DNA from: Cyanophora paradoxa
Taxonomy: Eukaryota; Glaucocystophyceae; Cyanophorales; Cyanophoraceae
DNA length: 64,000 nt
NCBI GenBank assembly: GCA_004431415.1
Contig: QPMI01000043.1
Location: 1 to 64,000 of the forward strand
Direction of reading: 5' to 3'
The notes under the pieces are model-generated. The model had not been told where the DNA came from. It did not search any database and worked only from the letters and a program-made list of their open reading frames with translations. Shown one piece after another: positions 19,360 to 30,100 of the stretch. The translations under genes were made by a program, and so were the position numbers. The number at the start of each line of letters is the position of its first letter. Position 1 is the stretch's first letter.

Positions 19360-22319
19360 ATGTCGTCGGCCTACGTTGCCCCCTCGCCGCTCGCAGGCAC
19401 CCGCGAGATCGCCACACCGGTGCACTCGGTGAAGGCGGCGTACGCTCAGGCTAGCCGCCCGTCGCGCACCCCCTCCAGCCGCGCCGTCCGGTCGGCGTTC
19501 GGGCAGACACGCTCTGTGCACTCGTTCGACGCCAGCTCGTTCTTTGGCACGTCCCTTCGCCAGGCTCGCGCCCAGCAGCCGATTCGCGCTAGCTACGCGC
19601 CCATATCTGCCAACGCGAGCAGGTGCGCTCCGGACCCGCGCGCAGGCCCTCCCGTCACTCGAGCACCACCCTAGCTCATGCACGTACCTGATTCGCAGCC
19701 CTGCGGTCGCCGACAAGGCCCCCACCGCACCGGTTGAGCTCCCAACTAATGAATCTTCTCCCAAGCTTCTTCGCATCCGTCACAGCTGCGCCCACATCAT
19801 GGCTATGGCCGTGCAGAAGCTGTTCCCTGGCACTCAAGTCATATCCTTTAGGCCCACGCGCTTGCGCTCCTTGCGTGCTAGCTCGCTGCCCCCGACCTTC
19901 CTTGACCGCGTTCCGCCTGCACACCATCGGTCCGTGGATCGACAACGGCTTCTACTACGACTTCGACGTGAAGGAGCCGTTCCAGGAGTCCGACCTTAAG
20001 AAGATCAAGAAGGAGATGGACAAGATTATCAAGCGCAACCTGCCTATCACCTGCGAGGCCCGCCCCGGCCCTTCCGTCCGCGCGTCCGCACCTCACCGTG
20101 CGCTCGAAAACAGGAGGTGACGCGGGAAGAGGCGGAGAAGCGGATCCAGGCGCTCGGCGAGAAATACAAGCTCGAGATCCTGAACGACATCAAGGACGAC
20201 AAGATCACCATCTACTCCATCGGCGAGGAGTGGTGCGTGCGACGCTTCCTTTCCTTTCCTTTCCTTTCCTTCGTGCTCTGCAGGAACGGCGGCTGACGGC
20301 GGGGCGGGCAGGTGGGACCTCTGTGCGGGCCCGCACGTGGAGAAGACCGGCGACATCGCGACGGGCGCCTTCGAGATCGAGTCGCTGGCCGGCGCGTACT
20401 GGCGCGGTGACGAGAAGAACGCCATGCTCCAGCGCGTCTACGGCACCGCCTGGGAGAGCCCCGAGCAGCTCAAGGTCCGCCCGCCAGGGGCCGCCGGGCG
20501 GGGCGAGGCTGACGCTCTCGCAGGCGTACCAGGTGCTGCGCGAGGAGGCAAAGCGCCGGGACCACCGCCGCATCGGCCAGGTGCCGCGCCGCGCCGCGGG
20601 ACGGGCGGGCGCGGGGGCCTCTTTGACGCGGCGGGGCGGCACGCGCAGGAGCTGAACCTCTTCAGCATCCAGGACGAGGCGGGCGGCGGCCTCGTCTTCT
20701 GGCACCCGAAGGGCGCCATCATCCGCCACATGATTGAGAACTACTGGAAGCAGGCGCGGGCCGGCCCCGCGCTCCGCCTCCCGCCGCCCCGCCCCTCCGA
20801 GCCGCCCCGCGCGCAGGCCCACCTCGACGGCGGCTACCAGCTCGTCTACTCGCCGCACATTGCCAATCAGCAGCTTTGGAAGGTGCGCCCCGGCCCGGCC
20901 CGCGCACGCGCGCGCCCGTCGCGCCCCCGGCGAGCGGCGGGGCGCGCAGACGTCGGGCCACCTGGACTTCTACGCGGACTCTATGTTCAACGCCATGTCC
21001 ATCGACGAGGACGCGTACCGCATCAAGGCGCGCCCCGTGGGGCTCGTGCGGGGCGTGGCTGAGGAGATGCTCCTGACGCGCGGGCGCAGCCGATGAACTG
21101 CCCGTTCCACGTGCTGATGTACAAGGACGGCCTGCGCTCGTACCGCGAGCTGCCCCTCCGCTGGGCCGAGCTCGGCACCGTCTACCGCTACGAGCGCTCC
21201 GGTCCGCCCCGCCCCGCCCCGCCCCGCCCCGCCCCGCCCCGCCCGGCCGAGCGGCGGGCGGCAGGGACGCTGCACGGGCTCTTCCGCGTGCGGGGCTTCA
21301 CGCAGGACGACGCGCACGTCTTCTGCCTCCCGAGCCAGGCCCGCCCCCCGCCCCGCCCCCCGCCGCCCCCCGCCAACTCCGCAGGCAGATCGCGGAGGAG
21401 ATCCGGAAGGTGCTGGACCTGGTGGAGGACATCCTCTCCTTCTTCGGCTTCCACAAGTACGAGGTCAACCTCTCCACGCGCCCCGAGAAGAGCGTCGGCT
21501 CCGACGACATCTGGGACAAGGCCACCGTCGCCCTCCGCGAGGCCCTTGACGCCAAGGGCTGGGACTACGCCGAGGACGTCGGCGGCGGCGCCTTCTACGG
21601 CCCCAAGATCGACATCAAGATCCAGGACGCCATCGGGCGCAAGTGGCAGTGCTCCACCATCCAGTGCGACTTCAACCTGCCAGAGGTGCCCCGCCCCGGG
21701 CCCCGGCGGCCCCGGGGACGGCGGCGGGGCGGGGGGCTGAGGGGCGGCGGGGGCAGCGCTTCGACATGGAGTACGTGGCGGCGGACGGGTCGCGGCAGCG
21801 GCCGATCATGATCCACCGCGCCATCTTCGGCTCGCTGGAGCGCTTCTTCGGGATCCTGTGCGAGAACTACGCCGGCGACTTCCCCCTCTGGCTCTCCCCC
21901 GTCCAGGCCCGCGTCATCCCCATCACCGAGCAGCAGGCCGACTACGCCAGCGAGGTCGCCGCCCGCCTCCGCGCCGCCGGCCTCCGCGCCGAGGTCGACC
22001 ACTCCGGCGACCGCCTCGGCAAGGCCGTCCGCAACGCCGAGAAGGCCAAGGCGCGCCCCGCCCCGCCCCCCCTCCCCCTCCCCACCCTTTCCGAACGTAT
22101 TCCTCAACGCCCGGACAGATCCCGGTCATGTGTGTGGTGGGCAAGGAGGAGATGGCGAACGGGGCGGTCAACGTGCGCATCCGGGCGAAGCGGGACGAGA
22201 ACAGCGCGGAGAACGCCGGCGAGATGGGCACGCTCTCCGTGGACGACCTCGCCACGACGCTGCAGGCCGCCGTCGAGAGCCGCCTCACCATCGACGAGTT
22301 CCACAAGCGGCGGCAGTAG
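19360..22319 (+). CDS. Threonyl-tRNA synthetase, cyanobacterial/plastid type, with N-terminal targeting leader
   Basis: Class II synthetase attaching Thr to tRNA-Thr. It has an editing domain with HxxxH (RHSCAHIMA) and CxxxH ([10 protein letters not shown]). The catalytic core shows [75 protein letters not shown] and [20 protein letters not shown]. The anticodon-binding domain ends IDEFHKRRQ. The TGS domain of longer ThrRSs is missing, and details such as [12 protein letters not shown] point to cyanobacterial ancestry. The leader of about 100 residues is Ser/Arg/Ala-rich without an obvious hydrophobic signal peptide. Fourteen exons: 19360-19622, 19699-19840, 19923-20057, 20114-20232, 20312-20474, 20524-20580, 20649-20753, 20817-20882, 20950-21027, 21090-21201, 21265-21338, 21389-21685, 21757-22050 and 22119-22319. 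Among 13 introns I count 7 GT-AG, 5 GC-AG and 1 AT-AC. The intron at 20233-20311 carries a TTTCC microsatellite. Confidence 0.95.
19841..19922 (+). other. U12-type AT-AC intron in the ThrRS gene
   Basis: The intron starts ATATCCTTTA, matching the U12-dependent 5' splice site consensus ATATCCTT. It contains TTCCTTGAC at 19898-19906, differing at one base from the U12 branch consensus TTCCTTAAC, and ends CTGCAC|ACC. The presumed branch A (19905) lies 17 nt from the intron end, within the usual short U12 spacing. Removing exactly 19841-19922 joins LFPGTQV to [14 protein letters not shown], the conserved ThrRS sequence. No GT-AG alternative keeps the frame: the nearest AG (19881-19882) leads into a stop or the wrong phase. 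Confidence 0.85.
20245..20272 (+). repeat. TTTCC pentanucleotide microsatellite in an intron
   Basis: About five copies of TTTCC inside the fourth intron of the ThrRS gene. It makes this intron pyrimidine-rich instead of the usual C/G-rich. Likely length-polymorphic. Confidence 0.8.
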
Positions 22320-22639
22320 CGCCCTGCTCCCTTTTCGCTTCTCCTCGCCAGGGGTGGGTAGGCGCCGTGCACTGATGCTGTCCCTTCTGTTCTAGCCAGG
22401 CTTTCCTTTGTGTGATCTATGCATGTTCGTACCTAAACGGTGTGCACGCACGGCGCGGCAGCCAGTTTGCAAGTGCTAGCAGTTCGCCGACGGGTACAGA
22501 ATTGAAGACGGCTTAGCTAGCGCGGCGCTTCAACTCGCCAGCCTTCAACAGCTTCAACTCGCCAGCCCAACACCAGCGAAGAGCTTCCCGCACACTCGTA
22601 CACGCGAAGCGCACCCACGCCAGCCCAACAACAGCGAAC
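22320..22639. other. Spacer between ThrRS and NOP16, with short direct repeats before NOP16
   Basis: About 320 bp. Near 22528-22640 two pairs of short direct repeats occur: TTCAACTCGCCAGCC twice, and CCAGCCCAACAxCAGCGAA twice, the second ending just before the NOP16 start codon. They lie where the promoter or 5' leader of NOP16 is expected; function unknown. Confidence 0.5.
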
Positions 22640-23785
22640 ATGGGGCGGTCGGTCCGTCGCCCCAAGAAGAGGGGATCCGCGAAAGTGAGGCGCGTTCAGA
22701 AAGTGGTGCGCAGGGCCCTTCAATTCCCCGCCCCGATTCAGCACCTAGCTCGGCGGGTGGTCGAGCCCCGGCGCCGCCGATCGATCGCGCGCCGCGTGGC
22801 TGCACGCTGGCGGCGGGGCTGTGGTTTGGCCGTAGTCATTGGGTTTACTTCGTCAGCTGCGGTCGTTCGAGAGCTCACAGGATCGCGCGCGCGTTCGGCG
22901 AGCGCAGAAGAAGACCACGCCGACGCTGCATCAGACGCTGGACGTGTGGGAGGACAAGGCGACGCTCAAGGCGAACTACAAGAAGCTGGGCCTGGCGACG
23001 AACCCGAACAAGAGCCACACGACGGGCCACGCGCCGCGCGGCTCGGCCGGGAGCGGCGTGGTGGTCGCGCTGCGCAAGCTCGACTCGGGCGAGGAGGTCG
23101 CGTACGAGCCGCCGAGCGAGGACGAGGAGGAGGACAGCGAGGGCGAGGATGCCGAGGCTATGAGCGAGGACGACGAGGAGGGCGAGGTCATGAAGCCCGT
23201 CGACGGTGCCCCGCCCCTGCCAACCCGCTCTGCCCGCCCCGCGCCCCGCTGAGAGCGCGGAGCAGCGCTGGAGGCGGCGCTGGCGGCGGAGGCGCCGCTG
23301 CTGGAGCCGAAGATCAAGCCGCGGCTGAGCGAGGCGGAGCGCAAGACGACGGAAGCGCTCTTCAGGAAGCACGGCGACAACTTCGAGGCGCAGGCCCGGG
23401 ACATCAAGCTGAACGGCCCGCCCCGCCCCGCCCCGCCCCTCGCGAGAAGCCTGCTGACGAACTCGCTTCCATTGCAGCGCACCAGCTGACGGCGGCGGCG
23501 CTGAGGAAGCGGCACGCCGAGTACGTCAAGTACTACGGGGCGGAGAAGCTCGTCCCGCCCGCCCCGCGGGCCCCCGCCGCGCCGGCCCCGGCACCCCGCG
23601 CGGCCGCCAAGGAAAAGCCGGCGGGCAAGGCAGAAAAGCCGGCGGCGGCCAAGGGAGAGGAGAAGAAGGCGAAGGAGGCGGCGGCGGCGGCGGTGGCGGA
23701 GAAGAAGAAGGCGGTCGTTCCGGAGAAGAAGGCGGGCAAGCCGGCATCGGCGGCCGGCAAGGGCAAGGGCAAGGGCTCGGCGTAG
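22640..23785 (+). CDS. NOP16: NOP16-family nucleolar ribosome-biogenesis protein with Lys/Ala/Pro-rich tail
   Basis: The basic start MGRSVRRPKKRGSAK is followed, after an intron of about 220 nt, by KKTTPTLHQTLDVWEDKATL and KANYKKLGLATNPN. This is the NOP16 signature, in which a W-D-x-K-x-T-x-x-x-N-Y segment is followed by L-G-L-x-x-D/N-P-N. A later block gives FRKHGDNFEAQARDIKLN and, after a GC-AG intron, HQLTAAALRKRHAEYVKYY, matching the family C-terminal motif. NOP16 works in early 60S assembly in the nucleolus. An acidic stretch (about 23110-23200) separates the halves, typical for nucleolar proteins. After the domain comes a tail of about 75 residues with repeated KPA, EKK and GKG units, resembling histone H1 tails and absent from yeast and human NOP16 as I recall them. 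TAG at 23783-23785. Confidence 0.85.
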   Translation: MGRSVRRPKKRGSAKVRRVQKVVRRALQFPAPIQHLARRVVEPRRRRSIARRVAARWRRGCGLAVVIGFTSSAAVVRELTGSRARSASAEEDHADAASDAGRVGGQGDAQGELQEAGPGDEPEQEPHDGPRAARLGRERRGGRAAQARLGRGGRVRAAERGRGGGQRGRGCRGYERGRRGGRGHEARRRCPAPANPLCPPRAPLRARSSAGGGAGGGGAAAGAEDQAAAERGGAQDDGSALQEARRQLRGAGPGHQAERPAPPRPAPREKPADELASIAAHQLTAAALRKRHAEYVKYYGAEKLVPPAPRAPAAPAPAPRAAAKEKPAGKAEKPAAAKGEEKKAKEAAAAAVAEKKKAVVPEKKAGKPASAAGKGKGKGSA

Positions 23786-23876
23786 GCGCCCCGCCCCGCC
23801 CCGCCCCGCCCTGCCCCGCCGCGTGTGGGAATCGGAGGCGAGGCCGGCCGTCGCCGCGTGGGCTGGGGAGCGGGGC

Positions 23877-26833
23877 CTAGGGGCGGGGCAGGGCGAGGGC
23901 CTTGGCGAGGAAGGCGTAGTCGCGGGCGACGTCGCGCAGGGAGGCGAGGCGGCCGCCCTCGCCCCCGTGGCCCATCCCGCGCCGCGTCAGCAGCAGCGCC
24001 GGCCCGCACGCCCCGCCCCGCTCCTGCCGCACCCGCCGCAGCCGGGCGAGCCAGCGGGCGGGGATCCAGTAGGGGACCCGCTGGTCCTCGGTGGTCGTCG
24101 TGAGGAAGAAGGCGGTGCGGGGGTGCGGCAGGCGCCCCGCGGCGAGGCCGGCGTAGGGGCAGTAGCCGGCGATGGCGGCGGCGGCCTCGGGGAGGCGCGG
24201 GTCGCCCCACTCGTCGCGCTCGTGGGCGGAGAGGGGCAGCGAGTCGTCGGCGATGGTGCGGACGACGTCGAGGAAGGGGACGCGCAGGAGGGCGGCGCGG
24301 AACAGGCCCGGGTAGAGCGCGGCGGCGGCCCCGACGAGGAGGCCCCCCGCCGAGGCCCCCGAGGCGGCGAGCAGCTCCGGGCGCGCGGCGCCGCAGGCGA
24401 CCAGGTGCCGCCCCGCCGCGGCGAAGTCGGCGAACGAGTTGGCCTTGCGGGCGAGCCGGCCGGCCTCGTGCCAGGGGCGGCCCAGCTCGCCCCCGCCCCG
24501 CACGTGCGCCACCGCGAGGGACCAGCCCCGCCGCAGGAGGCTCAGCGCCGCCGGGTCGAACCCCGTCTCCGCGCTCACGCCGTACGCCCCGTAGCCGTGC
24601 ACCAGGCACGGGCCGGGGCCCTTCCTGCGCCGAGTCTCGGGGGGGGCGGGCGGGGCGGGGGCGAGCGGGGCGGGGGGGCCGGGCACCGGCGGGAGGCGCG
24701 GTGGGTGACAAGGGTGACGGGGACGGAGGCCGGGGTCGGGGCGGAGCCGTCGAGGGAGAGGCCCGGGGAGGGGGCGAGGAGGCGCTCGCAGGCGTACTCG
24801 TCGGGGTCGTGGGGGCGGCCGGCCTCGAGGGCGGGGGCGGCCTTGAGGAGGCGGGCGGAGCCGTCGGCGAGGAGCAGGTCGAAGGTCTCCTCGGGCCGCA
24901 CCGGCGTCGACACAGCGTAGCGGAAGGTCGCCCCGTTCTGGAAGTCCGCGTTCGCCCCGGGGGAGACCTGCCGCGGGCCCTCCGGCAGCGGCGCCGCCCG
25001 CGCGCGCCCCGCGTCGAGCAGCGCCGCCTCCTCCGAGCCGGGCGGGCCGGGGCGGAAGGGCACGGCCCGCAGGCGCTGCGAGCCGCCCGCCCGCTCGTGC
25101 AGCACGACGTGCGTCTGCGTCGGCGCCGGTCGGGGGGCGAGGGGAGGGGCGCGCGCAGAGGAGCCGGGGCGGGGAGGGGGCCGGGCACGGCGAAGACGTC
25201 GCAGTCCTCGATGCGGACGTCGGGGTCGTGGGGGAGCACGTCACGCCAGGCGGCCGCCCCGCGCGCCGCGCACTCCTCCAGGGGCGCCCCCGCCAGCCGG
25301 TAGTTCTCCGCCCCGCCCGCGTTCGTCACGAAGTAGACCCACCCCTGCTGCCCGTCGGGGGGGAGGGGGGCCGCGGGGGGGGGCACGCGGGCGCACGTGG
25401 CGGTGCTCAGCGAAGTACTCGAGGCCCGGGGTGCGGGCCTGGAGGCAGCGGGGCCGGGCGGCCCAGGGCGCCCGCGCGTCCAGCGCGTGCACCTCCGACT
25501 GGGCCTTCGAGTTCACCGAGACGAGCAGCAGCGCCTGCCCCCGGCTCGGCGGCCCGGCCGGCGGAACGGGGCCGGCGGGCGGGGCGGGGTGAGGGGGCTC
25601 GCACGGCGTCCTTGGTGCGGGTGACGTCGACGAAACAGGCGGGGTCCGGCTCGCTGAAGATGAGCTCCTCGCCGGCCGCGCCGCCGGCCGTGATCCGGCA
25701 CCGGTACACTTGGTGCGGGCGGTGCAGCGCGTCCGGCCGCGTGAAGAGCAGCGTGGGGGGCGCCCCACCCGCCCCGTCGCTCGCCCACTCCACGCTCCGC
25801 ACCCGCGGCACCACCGCAAGCTGCGCTCGGTCCGGCCGGGGGCCCCTCAGCCTCTGGGACGAGGAGGGGCGCGCTCGGCGCCGTGGGGGCGCACGGGGCG
25901 GCGGCGGGGGCGCGGGTCGGCGAGGTCGAGGACGCGGGCCTCGAAGCTCTCGTCCGCAGACTCGTCCGCCGTGTACGCCAGGTACCTGCCCGGCTGCGTC
26001 AGCCGCGCGGCGCAGCGCGGGGCGGCGCGGGGCGGCGCGGGGCGGGCCGGTGGCAGGGGGAGAGCTTCATCTGCCCCACCGCGAAGTAGGAAAGGCCCCG
26101 CGAGAGCTCGTTCTGGTCCAGCAGCACCTGCGAGTTCGAGCGGGGCGGCTCGGGCCGCGCTCGGCCGAGGGGGGCGCCGCGCGGCGATAGGGGCGGAGGA
26201 GGGGCGCGCCTCCTCGGGCCCCATGCCCTGCTCGGGGCGGGCGACGTCGGGGCCGCGCCGCCGCCTGCAGAAGACGGGGAACTCGGCCCCGCTCGGGAGC
26301 CGCGTGTAGTACATGTAGCTGCCGCCGGCGCCGCGTGAGGGGGGCCGGGCACCCCGCGCCGGGCAGGCGGACGCCACAGCAGGCGGGCGGGGCGACTGCG
26401 CACTCGCCGATGCGCTCGGGGACGGTCGCGTCCACCTCGACGTGCCGCGCAGCCATCTCCTGCGCCGCGCAGTCGGGCCCCGCAGCGCCGCCTCCGCGAC
26501 CGAAAGCACGCGCGCACCTCGTACAGCTCCTGCTGCAGGTCTTCCGTGTCCGCGAACCACGCGCGGAGGTAGCTGCGGCGGGGCCGAGTCGGCGCCGCGC
26601 TGCGGCCCGTGGCAGCGAACGGACCGGTTCTCGGCCTGCAGGTACGCGCGGGTCTCGTTGCTGTCTTCGCGCAGCCACGCGTACTCGTCCGGACCGCGAC
26701 CGACGCGCGCGACCGGCGGCGCGTGGATCGCCGAGCGGGCGGCAGGTTGTTGCTTCCATCCGCCACCACCAAGAATCCCTGACAGGATGCGCCGCCCCAG
26801 GCGGGCGCCCGTGAGGCCCGCCGTGGCCATCAA
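23877..26833 (-). CDS. Oligopeptidase B-like serine peptidase (S9A), with leader
   Basis: A prolyl-oligopeptidase-fold enzyme of the oligopeptidase B type, cleaving small peptides after basic residues. The catalytic half is clear: GPCLVHGYGAYGVSAETGFD; AHVRGGGELGRPWHEAGRLA; the nucleophile in ASGASAGGLLV (G-x-S-x-G); the Asp in TTTEDQRVPYWIPARW; and the His in GMGHGGEGG. The beta-propeller half is split among many exons, for example DEYAWLREDSNETRAYLQAE, YLRAWFADTEDLQQELYE, SYMYYTRLPSGAEFPVFC, DQNELSRGLSYFAVGQMKLS and YLAYTADESADESFEARVLD. The start at 26833 gives an Arg/Gly-rich leader (MMATAGLTGARLGRRILSG), suggesting organelle import, not the cytosol usual for bacterial OpdB. Introns mix GT and GC donors. 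Exon edges were not all fixed. Confidence 0.88.
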
Positions 26834-27177
26834 ATCCGTCGGTCGTTCTCACGTACCCCAATCGGAAAAAAACCAAACCGGGCCCGTGGAGCAAGAAGAC
26901 CAGCCATGCGATAGAAGTAGGAATGACGCCCGGGCCTTTACCGCTGCGCCAGCCGCCCTACGGCCCCTTGCCGAAGGGCCCGAAGGCCGGGCTCTCAACT
27001 AGTCCGGTGTGTATGCTCGCGCCTCTTTCTACCGCGGCTCACGGGTCTGCAGCATCTACAGCCTTCGGAAAGCGCATCAGGTCGCGCAGGGTCCAGCCCG
27101 TTTGCGTCGGGTTCGTGCACCCGCGTTCAAGCTGGATCCCGCGCGGCAGCTAAGCCGCCCCGCAGCAGCTAAGCGGA
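26834..27177. promoter_or_regulatory. Divergent promoter region of oligopeptidase B (-) and dynein (+)
   Basis: About 345 bp between two start codons. It contains a short A-run (GGAAAAAAACC near 26867) but no clear core promoter motif. A short tandem-like motif (GCGGCAGCTAAGC / CGCAGCAGCTAAGC, about 27143-27174) precedes the dynein start. Confidence 0.4.
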
Positions 27178-30100
27178 ATGGAGCAAGTCCAAGACCACAG
27201 GTGCGTTGGCCTCCGCCTGGGCGATAGCTACGCGCCCCGAGCCCGCCCGCAGGGCGAGTTGAAGGGCGTCGAGGATCCCTTCGCCCTCGACGTGACTGAG
27301 CTGCTGCGGGAGGAGGGCATCGATGTCAGCGTCCGACAGACCGCCTCGGCGAGCGCCGGCGGCGTCCAGCTGCCCCTCGAAGCCTTCGATAGCACAGATT
27401 TCGAGACTCACGCGCCGCTCGACTGGGTGACGGTGCGGCGCCCGCCCCGCAGCGCGCGCAGCACCGGAAGGCCGTGTTCGATCGGGGAACGCGCAGCGGG
27501 AGCAAAAGGAGCGGCGGCGATTCGCGAAGGCGCTGATCTACAGTGCTGATGGGCGGGGCGAGTGGAAGGAGTGCCGCGTGGTGGATTACAACGAGACGCA
27601 GAACAAGTACCTTGTCGAGATGCGTGAGACGCGCAAGCGCGTCCCGATCTCGAGGTGCGCGCGGGCCGCGGCGGGCCGGCCCTGAGGTCGCGGGGCCGAT
27701 GCAGAGGGGTCGCGGCGCAGGTTGAACCTGCTGTTCGCGACGGAGGACCCGCGCATCTTCGCGAAGCGCCTCGCGAGCGCGCACCACTCGCGGCGCGACG
27801 CGGAGGCGACCCTGGTCCGCCGGGGCCGGGCGAGGGGCGGGGCCGGGCTGGCGAGGGCTGACGGGGGCGGGGGGGCGCTGCAGCGGTACAACCTGATCGT
27901 GGAGAGCATGCCGACGGACGACGTGCCGCCGCTGCGGCTGGAGCAGGTGAACCGGATCCTCGACTCGGCCATGAACTCGGACGTCCTCCGCGCCGCCATG
28001 GTGCCCCCCGCCCCCCGCCCCGCCCCGCCCCCCCGCCTCTGACCGGCCGGGGGCCGGCCGCGCAGCTCGACACGTCGAGCCTGCTGCAGGAGGTCAGCTC
28101 CGAATACTCCCGCATCATGAGCAAGGCGAGCGGCGGCGGGGCCCGGGGCCCGGGGCGCGGGCTGACGGCGCGGGCTGACGGCGGGGGGTCAGATCGTCTT
28201 CGACGAGACGCTGAAGGAGCCCGGGATGAAGGAGCAGTTCAAGCTGGCGACGCTGCCGCCGCCGGCGCCGCCGCCGCCGGTGCCGCTGGTGGGGACGGTG
28301 AGCGTGCCGGCGTACGAGTTCGAGGGCCAGTTCCGGGACTTCGTCGCCGTCTCGTGCCTCACCAAGCCCGACCTCATCTACGCCCTCCTCAAGATCCACG
28401 ACGAGTGCGCCCCGCTCGCCAGCCCCGTCCTCGGCGGCTCCGGCTCCGGCGAGGGCTCCTCGGCGGCGGCGGCGGCGGCGGCGCTCGTCGCTGGGCGGAT
28501 CCCCGGCGGGCCGAGCGGCGGGGCGGGCCAGATCGGGATGCCGCCCTCGCTCTGCGCGTTCGCGACGCAGTTCGGGCGGAGCACGGCGCTGGAGGACTTC
28601 CACGGGGCGCAGACGGCGGCCTGCGCGCAGCTGCTGCACGCCCTCAGCGAGCCCCTCCACAGCGCCCTCACGGGCATCTGCGCCTCGGTCAAGATGGCCC
28701 TCGTGCAGGCGCCGGCGTGGTCGGCGGCCCCGCTGGACCCGGCGGAGGCGGCGCGGGAGCGGTACCGGCGGTTCGTGCGGATGGTGAACCTCGTGGCGCA
28801 GGACTCGCTCCGCTTCCTCATCTACAACTCCCTCGAGCGCTACGCCGCCTTCGTCGAGGTCGCCGCCGACTGCACCGTCGCCGTCTCCGGCACCGACGCC
28901 GTCGCCACGGAGCGCGCCGCGCCGGCCCCGCGCAGCAAGTTCGCCCGCAAGCTCCCCCAGCGCCCGCAGTCCGCCTCGGCCTCCACGCCCCGCACGGCGG
29001 CCCTGCGCGAGGAGCTCGCCGAGCAGCTCACGGCGCCCCTCTTCCTCCTCGACCTCCTCCCGAAGCGCCTCGACGCGCCGGCCGCGGAGGCCGCGCCCTC
29101 CTCCCCCGCCCCTCCCCCCGCCGAGGGCGAGCCCGCCCAGCACCACCACCACCACCACGAGTCCAAGCCCGCCGCCGAGGGACACCCGCCCCCCGCCGAC
29201 GGCGAGAAGGCGGCGCCCGCTCCCGCGGCGGCGGCGGGGGCCGGGGGCGGCATGGTCCTGGGGTACAGCGTGCCGCCGGAGCGGTTCGTGGACGTGGCGG
29301 CGCGGGTCATCGACGAGGCGCTGGAGCGGCTGATGGGCGTCCCCGCCGTCGAGGCCCCGCCGGCCCCGGGCGAGAAGCCGCCCGGCCCCAACGACCGCAA
29401 GATGCTCGGCAGCGTCGCCCCCGGGGAGGAGGTCGTGGAGGAGGCGAAGCGGCGGGTGGCGGCGGCCGTGGGGCGCGCGATCGAGCCGCTGCGGGCGTAC
29501 CTGCAGCAGTACGACCCGCTCCTCGAGTTCGTGTCGCTGGACGTGGAGGCGCACATGGCGGAGGTCGAGGCCCGCTCGCCCCCGCTCGCCGACCTCAAGG
29601 AGAAGCTCCTCCAGCACGCCGCCGCCCGCGCCGAGCTCGAGCAGCGCATCCCCCTCTCCCTCGCCGTCGGCGCCTTCCAGGTCAACTGCAGCGCTGTCCG
29701 CAGCCTCCTCGTCGGCAAGCACACCCGCATCATCCAGCTCTGTGCGCGCGCGCCCCGCCTCGGCCCGCCCCGCCATGCGCCCCCGCCCCGCTCACGCCGC
29801 GCCCCTCGGCGCCGCAGTGCTGCAGCTGGTGGCGAAGAAGGCCCGGGCGCTGGCGGAGGGGGTGATCGGGGAGTTCGCGGGGATGCACGAAAAGCTCAAG
29901 GCGCGGCCGACGAACATCGAGAAGGTCACCGAGATGCGCGAGTACATCGCCAGCATCCCCGAGTCGGCCGGCAAGGTCCGCCCCTCCCCCTCTGCTTCGT
30001 TCGCGGGTGGGTCGAGCCGCGGCTCACCGGGGGGCGCGGGGGAAGGTGGCGGGGACGATCGAGGAGATGATGACGCACTTCGACCTGCTGGAGGAGTTCA

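Noticed and set aside
22839-22910. Alternative NOP16 start inside the first intron
   Set aside because: The translation before KKTTPTLH is not conserved, while the upstream exon at 22640 gives the family-like basic start and a good GTGAGG donor.
29130-29160. His6 tag from an expression construct
   Set aside because: The run lies inside a low-complexity insert of a natural multi-exon dynein gene and is copied in the duplicated segment; it is a natural CAC repeat.
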